DNA of 64,000 bases from Clostridia bacterium. Lineage in GTDB: Bacteria; Bacillota; Peptococcia; DRI-13; UBA5745. The notes under the pieces were generated by a model. That model searched no databases, was not told the DNA's origin, and saw nothing but the letters and a program-made list of their open reading frames with translations. Positions 1 to 7,800 of this stretch are shown piece by piece (position 1 is the stretch's first letter; every line of letters begins with the position of its first letter). A program made the position numbers and the translations under genes. The stretch is taken from assembly GCA_018434325.1 (NCBI GenBank), contig JAHDPO010000036.1:1-64000 (forward strand), read 5' to 3'.

Positions 1-193
1 GGCGCCGATGCAGGAGCAGGAGCAGGCGCTGGCGCAGGAGCCGATGCAGGAGCAGGCGCAGGAGCCGATGCTGGCGCAGGAGCCGATGCTGGCGCAGGAG
101 CCGGTGCAGGCGCTGGCGCAGGTGCCGGCGCAGGCGCAGGCGCAGGTGCAGGTGCCGGTGCAGGCGCAGGAGCCGATGCAGGTGCCGGTGCAG
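1..193. repeat. Hexanucleotide tandem repeat, consensus GGNGCN
   Basis: About 32 units of a 6-bp motif (GGAGCA, GGCGCA, GGAGCC, GATGCA, GGTGCC and similar) run from the left edge to 193. One frame reads (Gly-Ala)n with scattered Asp. The frame joined to the kinase reads Gln-Glu/Ala-Gln/Glu-Pro/Val-Pro. A short tract of the same style encodes GAGAGSGSGSG in the zinc-ribbon gene at 1831-2292, and another encodes a Gly-Ala-Gly linker in the kinase at 48628. Unit-length changes would keep frame; single-base slips would not. Confidence 0.9.
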
Positions 194-781
194 AAAGGAC
201 CGGCTGAAATCAAAGGCTATCTTGAAATCATCGCCAAAAACAGCCAAAGGGCCAGCCGGCTTTTGAGCCAATTCTTTGCCTTATCCTGCCTGGAAAGCCC
301 TTTGTTCACGTTGGAATTGCACAAAACCGATATTTGCGAATACCTGAGGCAAATCTGCGGCGAACTGCTGCCGGCTGTGGAGCAAGCCGGTTTTGCCTAC
401 GAATTCGATATCCCGGAGGGGCCGGTTTACGCCATGATCGACGCTGGTCAGCTGAGCCGGGTTTTTCATAATCTGGCTGACAATGCCCTGCGCTATAATG
501 CCGCAGGAACCAGAATTTCTGTAAAGCTGGTCCTATCGGCCGGTCAGATCACCATTTATTTTCAAGACGATGGCATTGGCATTGCAGCGGCCTTGGCGCA
601 GGATATTTTCAAGCCCTTTGTCAGAGCTGATGCCGCCCGTAATTCGGAAACAGGAGGCAGCGGCCTTGGTCTGGCCATCGCCCGAAGGATCGCAGAGGCC
701 CAGGCCGGAACTCTGACGCTGCATACCGACAGCAATCAAGGCTGCACTTTCATCATTACATTGCCTGAGATTGAGGCCTAA
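2..781 (+). CDS. Sensor histidine kinase, 3' part, with low-complexity insert in place of the H-box
   Basis: The reading frame is open to the left edge, so the gene is partial. The last ~195 residues are a clear kinase core. IKGYLEIIAKN matches the end of HisKA helix 1, followed by HATPase_c with the N box (NLADNALRYN), G1 (DDGIGI) and G2 (GGSGLGLAIARRI). Directly before IKGYLEII, where a normal kinase reads SHDLRTPLT, there are instead some 60 residues of Gln/Ala/Glu/Pro/Val repeats, so no phospho-acceptor His is visible. The kinase at 48628-50073 keeps a normal box (NISHDLRTPLTMVKAYTEM). Frame 1 through the repeat encodes a smoother Gly-Ala tract but stops at 205-207. The gene may be a frameshifted or repeat-disrupted kinase. 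Family call is firm; activity is doubtful. Confidence 0.75.
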   Translation, partial: APMQEQEQALAQEPMQEQAQEPMLAQEPMLAQEPVQALAQVPAQAQAQVQVPVQAQEPMQVPVQKGPAEIKGYLEIIAKNSQRASRLLSQFFALSCLESPLFTLELHKTDICEYLRQICGELLPAVEQAGFAYEFDIPEGPVYAMIDAGQLSRVFHNLADNALRYNAAGTRISVKLVLSAGQITIYFQDDGIGIAAALAQDIFKPFVRADAARNSETGGSGLGLAIARRIAEAQAGTLTLHTDSNQGCTFIITLPEIEA

Positions 782-918
782 GCTTTATCCTTCCTGTCTG
801 CAAATTAAACAATGGGGCCCAAAGGCTGCAAAGCAGGCTGTGAAACATTATCCTACGTCTGATCATACCGGCCAGGATGTAAGCCCACTGTAAAATTCGC
901 TCAAGCCTCAGCATTTGC

Positions 919-1052
919 GCAAAATTGCAAGTTTAAAGTGTGGGGTTTCTCGAGAATGGCGTGTGTCTCCTGGACGATACACTAAATACAGCTAAAAACG
1001 GCCGATAAGTGGTGTCAGTGATGTTCCGGACACTTTAAACTTGCAATTTTGC
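919..1052. repeat. Inverted-repeat element family A, copy 1 (MITE-like)
   Basis: A 134-bp non-coding element bounded by perfect 23-bp inverted repeats (919-941 and 1030-1052; outer 20 bases GCAAAATTGCAAGTTTAAAG). The interior holds a GATACACTAAATACAGC motif at about 975. The right flank TTATTTCTTAGTGG resembles the flanks of copies 3 and 4. No ORF lies inside. Three further copies are at 23854, 45248 and 53539. Confidence 0.85.
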
Positions 1053-1161
1053 TTATTTCTTAGTGGTCCCGTTGGCAGCTGCTCAAAATTGCAGGTTTTT
1101 CACCCGCTATTGTTGTAAAAACAACATTCAACCTCATTTTCAGGCCAAAACCCAGTCCAAA

Positions 1162-1350
1162 GCAGATGTTCCTACGGACTCAATCTGCTATCCGGAGATA
1201 TAGGGCGCAGATGTTCCTACGGTCTTAATCTGCTATCCGGAGATATAGGGCGCAGATGTTCCTACGGACTTAATCTGCTATCCGGAGATATAGGGCGCAG
1301 ATGTTCCTACGGTCTTAATCTGCTATCCGGAGATAGGGGCGCAGATGTTC
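1162..1350. repeat. 45-bp tandem array, four units plus a partial
   Basis: Units start at 1162, 1207, 1252 and 1297 (the last is 44 bp), with a truncated fifth at 1341-1350. Each unit holds GCAGAT...ATCTGC, a 6-bp inverted repeat around a 15-nt loop containing TTCCTACGG, then CTATCCGGAGATATAGGGC. The loop alternates between GGACT and GGTCT. Units are contiguous with no spacers, so this is not CRISPR. Function unknown. Confidence 0.9.
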
Positions 1351-1830
1351 AGGCATACTAAACCTGCAAAACCAAGCAGTTAGCTACCGCATATAGGGGG
1401 AAAAGCTGCAAATTTGAGCACTCATTCTCAGTGCAGGTGTAAAAGCTGTAATTTTGAACATTTTCCATGGTTTGCAGTCGCTAATCGAATGACGCCAGCT
1501 GAATTCTTCCGCCCAACAACGGCGGCGGCTGGTCGGATGACGCCACACGGCCGCCTCTCTATTGGCTTTTCCCTCATATTGCGCAACAAAAATCGGCTGC
1601 CGTCTGCAAAGTTTTACACTCTGCAAGAAAGCAGCCGATATATTTATTGCCTCATTAGCATTGCTTCTTCAGTATTTCTTCATCACTATCGCTTCATTAG
1701 CATTGCCTCGTCAGTTTTACTTCGTCAGTTTACTTCGTCAGTATTGCTTCGTCAGTATTGCCCTATCAGCATCGCTTCATCAGTTTTGCTTCTCCAGCAT
1801 TGCTCCGCCAGCTCCCTCTGCTTCCCCTAC
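1351..1830. other. Gene-free spacer with degenerate repeats
   Basis: I see no convincing gene. Overlapping frames on both strands have no recognisable protein and are built on repeats. From about 1655 to 1805 a degenerate 15-30 bp motif around GCTTCRTCAGTATT recurs next to the 3' end of the zinc-ribbon gene. Possible transcription stop signals are listed separately. Confidence 0.5.
1592..1639 (-). terminator. Hairpin downstream of zinc-ribbon gene
   Basis: ATCGGCTGC (1592-1600) pairs with GCAGCCGAT (1631-1639) around a 30-nt loop. There is no good U-tract and it is about 190 bp past the stop of the minus-strand gene, so the terminator role is only a guess. Confidence 0.25.
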
Positions 1831-2292
1831 CTATTCTTCCTCTTCCTCATTTTCCTGTCGGGCAGCCAATGCCCGCTCGTGGCTTTCCAGCTTCTTTAAA
1901 TAGGCGATCTGCGTAGGCGTTTTACCCGCATATTTTGCCTCATCGGACAGAAACTTGGGCTGCTGGGGCCGGGCAGCAGGGCTAAAACCCTGGGGACCGG
2001 AACCGGAGCCGGAACCGGAGCCGGCGCCTGCACCGGCTTTTTCTTCAATACCCATGCTTCTGATGATTTCTTCAAACTCCTCCTTGGGCAGCTCTTGGGC
2101 ATTGGCGCAAATGGGGCAGATCAGCATATACCTTGTGCGGTAAGGGATCACCGGTATAAAAAATAAGGTGAACCAGGTAGTGGCTTTAACCAGACGCCGG
2201 GGCGATTGGTTATGGCAATGGCCGCAATATTGTTCCGGCGTTGCGCCATAATCCTTTACCGTTTGTTTGCCGAAGCCAAATACAAAAAACAT
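1831..2292 (-). CDS. Zinc-ribbon protein (zinc_ribbon_15-like)
   Basis: 153 residues, starting ATG behind AGGGGGAG. The N-terminal ~75 residues match a small family starting MFFVFGFGKQTVKDYG, with a CxxC knuckle (CGHC), a hydrophobic WFTLFFIPVIPY stretch and a second CPIC knuckle. Together they could bind one Zn. A Gly-Ala/Gly-Ser linker follows (GAGAGSGSGSGSG, encoded by hexamer repeats), then a charged helical tail ending in poly-Glu. It lies 50 bp behind the DUF3810/carboxypeptidase gene on the same strand and may share its transcript. Several other zinc-ribbon proteins occur at 33-36 kb. Molecular role unknown. Confidence 0.8.
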   Translation of the reverse strand: MFFVFGFGKQTVKDYGATPEQYCGHCHNQSPRRLVKATTWFTLFFIPVIPYRTRYMLICPICANAQELPKEEFEEIIRSMGIEEKAGAGAGSGSGSGSGPQGFSPAARPQQPKFLSDEAKYAGKTPTQIAYLKKLESHERALAARQENEEEEE

Positions 2293-2342
2293 GCGCTTCT
2301 CCCCCTCTTTTGCCCCTTTGTCGTTCCCGCTTTCTCGTTATA

Positions 2343-4343
2343 TCACAAGGCCCCAAATAAAGTCAAGGCGTCCATGAAATTGTATTGGGGCGTTTTGTTG
2401 CTGCCGGGACCGCCAAAAATTACGGCAAGATATTCCCGGCCATTGCACTCGCCTTCTGTGGCCAGGCATAAGCCGGCCCTATTGGTAAACCCGGTCTTGC
2501 CGCCCAGGAGCCGGACGCCGTTAGCTAAATGCTCCCCTTCAAAATCGTTGTTGAGACGGTAAAAGTAAAAATTGCGGATCTCCCGCTCTTCGGCGCTGAG
2601 ATTGGTAGCCGGTATGGTATAGGTTCTGCTTTCAAATATTTGGCGGAACAGGGGGTTTTGCAGCGCATAGTCCAGGATTTTTACGGTGTCCGCCGCCGTC
2701 GTATAATGGCCCGGGGCCGTAAGGCCGCTGGGATCAACGAAATTGCTGCCGGTTAAGCCTAACTGGTCAGCTTTTTCATTCATAAGCCGGGCAAAGGCCG
2801 GCAGGCTGCCGGATAAATTATTAGCTAAGGCGTAAGCACTGTCGCAACCGGAAATCAGCATCAGCGTATAAAGCAGATCCCGGTAGCTGACCTTTTCGCC
2901 CACTTTAAAACCGGACAAAGCGGCATTGGCTGCATACAAGCCGGTGAAATCCTGCTTTTGCATAATTACTTGCTCATCCAGATCGCCGATCAACTCAATG
3001 GCGGTAATGGCGGTCAGGATTTTCGTTACGGAGGCAGGCTCCGCCGGCAGATCGCCGTCTTTTGAAAACAGGATAGTGCCCGTTTCCCGATCGACCAGCA
3101 CCACATTAGTACTATAAAGATCGGTGTCCGTCAAATTGACTTCCGGCAGCAAGGGCTGGGGATTGGCAGAATACTGATCCAACTCGCCTGTTTGACGATA
3201 ATAAGCCAGCAGCAGATCCACCATGCGGCCGTAGCTTTGCATGCCGTCGGTCTGCTTGTTGGCTTTTAAATAGGAATCGTTGGCGGCCCAGTATATTTCC
3301 GAAGTTTTGCCTTCAAAAGACCGCCAATAAAGCCGGTTATCCTCCAGTTCGCTGATCACCCACTGAGGCAGCCTGTCGTAAAGCTCCCGGTATTCCTCGG
3401 CTTCAATAGCGCCCTGCAAAGCGTTCATCGTATAGCGCAGGGCATAAAAAGCGCCGCTGTAGCGGAAATAGGGGTCGCCGGATTGCTGGCAGGCCAGGTA
3501 GCCGACGAAATTAGCCTCATCCTCTCGGGCAAAGCCAGAAAGGTGAGCCAATTCATGACAGAGGGTGAAGGGCCTGTTGACCAAAGGCATATCCCGATTG
3601 TAATTAGCTTCCATGGTGTAGCAGGAATAAAATCCACCCAGCTGGCAGCGGGACATTATCTTGGAGAAATAGACGGGCTTAGCTCTGGGATAATAATCGA
3701 TGAGGCCGGGGTAAGAGCCGCTCAGCTGCACCATGGTTTCTCTTGCTATGTCGTCAAGCTTCTTTTCATCCACCGGCGCTCTTTCTGCCGCCAAAAGCTG
3801 CTGGCTGTCGGCTTCCAAGACCGGCTCCCTTCCCAACTCTCCGGTCAGCTCTTCCATTTGCGCCGCCAAAAGCCTGTAGAGCTGCCGCAGTTCGCCTGCC
3901 GAGGATTCCCTGATTGCCAAACCGGTCTGCACAGCGAAGGTATCCCGGTGATAATTGATGCCGCAGGTAAGGACAAAAAGCAAAAACAGAGTACTTATCC
4001 AGCAGCTCAGCTTTAAAACAGAGGAAAACAGGGCTAAGGCAGCAGCTTTAGCTCCTTTAGGGCGGTGGCGAGGGCTTGGGCGCAGAAGGCCAAAAATCCC
4101 CCGAAGGACCAGCAGAAAACCCAGCAGGGCCAGGCCTAAAACGATCACTTCGAAAAAGGAAAAAGGGGCAAAGGCGGCCAAACGGCCCAAGGTGCGGGGA
4201 AAGACGGGAAATATATGCCTGGCATACCATTCGCCAAAACCCGGCAGCTGCCGGGCCATCAAAAGCAGCACCAGGGCCGCCGCTACGGTGCCGATAAAAT
4301 AAATCAGATATCCTTTAATTCGCAGTCTGCGGGTTTCTTGCAT
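2343..4343 (-). CDS. DUF3810 membrane metallopeptidase-like domain fused to S11 D-Ala-D-Ala carboxypeptidase
   Basis: 666 residues with an AAGGAGCGG ribosome site. The N-terminal half has three hydrophobic segments (about 12-30, 60-85, 110-130), then a DUF3810 ectodomain with an HELAH zinc motif near residue 263 followed by FAREDEANFVG, which fits a gluzincin-type site. The C-terminal third is a penicillin-binding S11 peptidase: SVTK near 437, SGCDSA near 497 where the family usually has S-x-N, and KTG near 615. The Asn-to-Cys change in the second motif is unusual and could lower activity. S11 enzymes trim stem pentapeptides of peptidoglycan outside the membrane. The fusion implies a two-activity cell-wall enzyme; the DUF3810 role is unknown. 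Confidence 0.88.
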   Translation of the reverse strand: MQETRRLRIKGYLIYFIGTVAAALVLLLMARQLPGFGEWYARHIFPVFPRTLGRLAAFAPFSFFEVIVLGLALLGFLLVLRGIFGLLRPSPRHRPKGAKAAALALFSSVLKLSCWISTLFLLFVLTCGINYHRDTFAVQTGLAIRESSAGELRQLYRLLAAQMEELTGELGREPVLEADSQQLLAAERAPVDEKKLDDIARETMVQLSGSYPGLIDYYPRAKPVYFSKIMSRCQLGGFYSCYTMEANYNRDMPLVNRPFTLCHELAHLSGFAREDEANFVGYLACQQSGDPYFRYSGAFYALRYTMNALQGAIEAEEYRELYDRLPQWVISELEDNRLYWRSFEGKTSEIYWAANDSYLKANKQTDGMQSYGRMVDLLLAYYRQTGELDQYSANPQPLLPEVNLTDTDLYSTNVVLVDRETGTILFSKDGDLPAEPASVTKILTAITAIELIGDLDEQVIMQKQDFTGLYAANAALSGFKVGEKVSYRDLLYTLMLISGCDSAYALANNLSGSLPAFARLMNEKADQLGLTGSNFVDPSGLTAPGHYTTAADTVKILDYALQNPLFRQIFESRTYTIPATNLSAEEREIRNFYFYRLNNDFEGEHLANGVRLLGGKTGFTNRAGLCLATEGECNGREYLAVIFGGPGSNKTPQYNFMDALTLFGAL

Positions 4344-4839
4344 TATTCTTGTTTCCGCTCCTTTGCTGCTCCTTGCCTTAAGAGCATGAGTAAAGACATT
4401 ACTGTTAATACCAACTATATCATATTCCCCGGGCTCTGGAAAATCCCTTTGTTAACATTATGTTAAATGAGGAAAAGGCAGGAACAAAAGCTTTGCCCTC
4501 TTCGTCAATACCAGATAAATAAGCAAAAAGGGAGGGTCGGATAGCCAGAAATTCACGGTTTTATTGAGTTTAACCGGGTTGCTGCCGCCATCAGCAATAG
4601 GCATGGTAATTCATGTTAACAAACCATGAACAGTAAATAAACGAAACATGAAGAGTTTCTTACATTTTCCTGAAATTGCTTTTTTTCCCTCCCCAATAGT
4701 ATAGAATAATATTGGCGGCAGAGAAAAACCGAAAAATAACTCTCCATTATTATTTGCCAAATTCATTGCAGGATTATCTGCAGATTTTATTGCAAGTTTT
4801 ATTGAAGGTCTTTAGTGAAGGTTTGAAGGAGGTTTTACT
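4344..4839. other. Long upstream region of the 1469-residue surface protein
   Basis: 496 bp without a gene, between divergent genes. AT-rich blocks include repeated GTTAAC words (4452, 4616). A possible promoter has a TATAGA/TAGAAT-like -10 at about 4700-4707 with a weak TTGCTT upstream. The ~130-nt leader contains TTGCAGGATT and TTGCAAGTTT words. The ribosome site AAGGAGG is at 4826-4832. Confidence 0.4.
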
Positions 4840-7800
4840 GTGAAAACACAAAAGCTGCTGGCCAGTATAATGACGATAGCTATGCTGACCACTACCATCC
4901 CCCTGACGGCATTGGCCGCTCCCGGCGGCAGACCCGGGTCAGCAGGCCAGAGATCAGCTACAGCGGGTCCAAGAGCCACCGAAGGCCTGAAGCTGACTAT
5001 TGCCGGCCCCCAAGGCACCATCAAGGCGGCCGCTGACGCTAATATCACGATCAATGCAGAGAACTGTCCTGTTGGTCAAAAGCTGGAGATCACGCTGAAA
5101 AAGACCAAGGGCGGCGACGTCACCTATGGCAAGGCTACTGCCTCCGGCCCGGCCTTCAGCCAGACGAAGGAGGCTGTGGATCATGCCGCCGGTGACACAG
5201 ATGAAGTGAAATACAGCTTCACTGCCAATAATGACAATGTAGGCAAAGATAAAGACGCCGGTACCGGCGCCATCCTGATTCCCGTTAAACCTGAGGCCGC
5301 CGGTGAGTATACGATCAATGTCAAGGCCTCTGACGGCGAATCCGAAGGTGGCTTCAAAGGAGTCACCAAGGACATCACCTTAAACGTAAAGGCTCTGACC
5401 CTGTCTGTGGCCGGTCCCAAAGAAATCCTGCGGCCCGACCAAAAAGGCGAGATCGTCGTTTCTGCCGAGGGCGTACTGGCCGGCGACAAAGTTTATCTCG
5501 TTCTGCCCAAAATAGAGAACCTCACCTATGAAAATGCCAAAGCTACGGGCAACGCTTTTAAAGACAGCGGCGGCGATTTTAAGCCTGTCACTGATGATAA
5601 AAACTCTGTGGTGACCTATACGATTACCGCCGACGCTACTGTGGACGACGGCAAAGGCACCGTCACCATCCCCGTCAAAGCCGCCGCTGTTGGCGAATAT
5701 GCTTTATCCGTCAATGGGATGCCGGTAAATCTATCGGTAAAAACCGCGGCGCTGACGGCTGCCATTGCTCCCGCTCAGATCAAGGTTGGCGACACGGCCA
5801 CGATCACCGTGGAGGCAGCAGGCTGCCAGGCCGGCGAAGAAATCAATCTGACCCTGCCCCTTAAGGACGGCCTCACCTATAAGCAGGCTGAGGGCAAAGG
5901 AGACGCCTTCGGTGATGCAAAGGTTGATCCTGTCACCGCCGGCGGGAATGCGACTTATACTTTTAAGGCCGCAGCAGCGGGAGCAGGCGTCATCACCATC
6001 CCCGTCAAAGGCGACAAAAGCAACAGCTATACTTTATCCGTCAATGGGATGCCGGTAAATCTATCGGTAAAAACCGCGGCGCTGACGGCTGCCATCGCTC
6101 CCGCTCAGATCAAGGTTGGCGAAACGGCCACGATCACCGTAGAGGCAGCGGGCTGCCAGGCCGGTGAAGAAATTAAGCTGACCCTGCCCGTTATCGACGG
6201 CCTTACCTATCGCCAGGCTGTGGCCAAAGGAGACGCCTTCGGTGATGCAAAAGTTGATCCTGTCACCGCCGGCGGAAACGCGACTTATACCTTCAAGGCC
6301 GCAGCGGCGGGAGCAGGCAGCATCACCATTCCCGTCAAAGGCGACAAAAGCGGCAGCTATACCATTGCCGCCGCCGGCAAAAACCTGAGCTTGACTGTTC
6401 GTGAGCCGGAGCTTACCGTTACACCTCCTGCCAAAACCGAGGTTAAACCCAATGAAGTAGTCAAGGTCACTGTCAAGATAGAGGATTGCCGGCCCTTGGA
6501 CGAAATCGTCCTCGAGGTGACGAAGGATAAGGATATCTCCTATCAGCCTGCTGCCGTCAGCGGCAAAGCCTTTAACAACGGCACCGTTAATGCCGACACC
6601 TCGGGCAGCGGAGTCGTCACCTATACCCTGACCGCAGCCAAAGCCGGCAACGGTGAAGTACAGATCCCTTTGCAGCCTACCGCGGCGGGCACCTTCAATC
6701 TGAAGGTCAACGACACCTCCATAAAATTGCAAGCGCTGAAAGCTGATGATCCTTCCTCCTTTACGGTAACGGCGCCGGCGGCGGTTGAGATCAATAAAAC
6801 AACTGTGCTGAAGGTGGCCGTGGATAAGCTGACGGCCGGCGATACTGTAGAAGTTGTGGTTACGGCCAGCAGCAATAACGTAGCCTTCAGCAATGCCACT
6901 ACAAGCGGCACTGCTTATACAAAGGGCATCGATGTCAAAACAAGCGGCGCCAAGGCCACCTATAGCTTTATCGCCGATGCCGCCGGCACAAGTACCCTCA
7001 GCATACCGGTAAGCTCCGCCTATGCCGACGATTACACACTCACCGTATCCGGCACAGTGCCCGGCAAGACGCCCGCCATCATAGACCCCAACTCTGTTAC
7101 CCTGAAGGTCAGCGCGCCCCCTGCCGGCAGCCCTAATAACACGGTCAGCCCCTATGGCTCCGTCATCGCCGTGGACCCGGATTATGATAAGGCGCAGGCC
7201 GGCCCCGTAAGCAAGAATTCCGAAGGCGTGGAGTTTGATTTGGTTCTGGTCAATTTGAATCAGACAAAAATCAGCGGCAGCGTTTATGTTGCCTCCAACC
7301 GGAGCAATACGGAAACCTTCTATTATAAAGACGGCGCCGGCGAATGGATCGAAGCCGCAGGCGGCCAAATCGACACCACTAAATTTTCCAATGTGGGCAC
7401 TTCCCTGAGCATCCGGGTGAAAGCCGTCTCCAACACCAGCGGCGTCTTCCGTTTCGCCGTGGGCCTTGACGCCAATTGCGTCAAAAACTATGTTAATCAG
7501 TCTAAGATGCCCAGCGGCCATGACAGCACCCACATCATTCAGCAAACCACTTACGCCGGCGAATTTACCCCCGCTCCCGCCAGCGACGTCTATCTGACCT
7601 CCGATTACAACGCCACAACCAACGTGAAGCCGGCCAACGGCATCGACACTTATACGCTCAGGGCCAACGTCTTTACCAGCGGTATTCCCGTAGGAGGCCA
7701 GGACGTGACCTTCAGCATCACCAGCGGCTCCGGCGCTACCCTGACGAAAACCAGGGTCACCACTACCGTAGCCGGCAGAGCGGAAACCAAGATTTATGCC

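Noticed and set aside
919-1052. Family A element as a simple transcription terminator
   Set aside because: The 23-bp arms are ~90 bp apart with a conserved interior and flank and recur in both orientations, which fits a mobile or functional element better than a terminator.
1162-1350. CRISPR array
   Set aside because: Repeat units are contiguous with no unique spacers and no cas genes are present.
1414-1903. Plus-strand frames of 161 and 113 codons
   Set aside because: They run through degenerate tandem repeats and into the 3' end of the minus-strand zinc-ribbon gene; Ser/Leu-rich, no domain.
4500-4600. Possible c-di-GMP riboswitch before the 1469-residue protein gene
   Set aside because: CACGGTTTTATTGAG and CCGGGTTGCTGCC recall part of a GEMM aptamer, but the GCAAAG core and the 5' strand are absent.
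6061-7545. 494-codon antisense frame inside the surface-protein gene (also 7852-8574)
   Set aside because: Mirror frame of a GC-rich Ala/Gly/Val/Thr-rich gene on the other strand; low-complexity product, no ribosome site and no recognisable domain.
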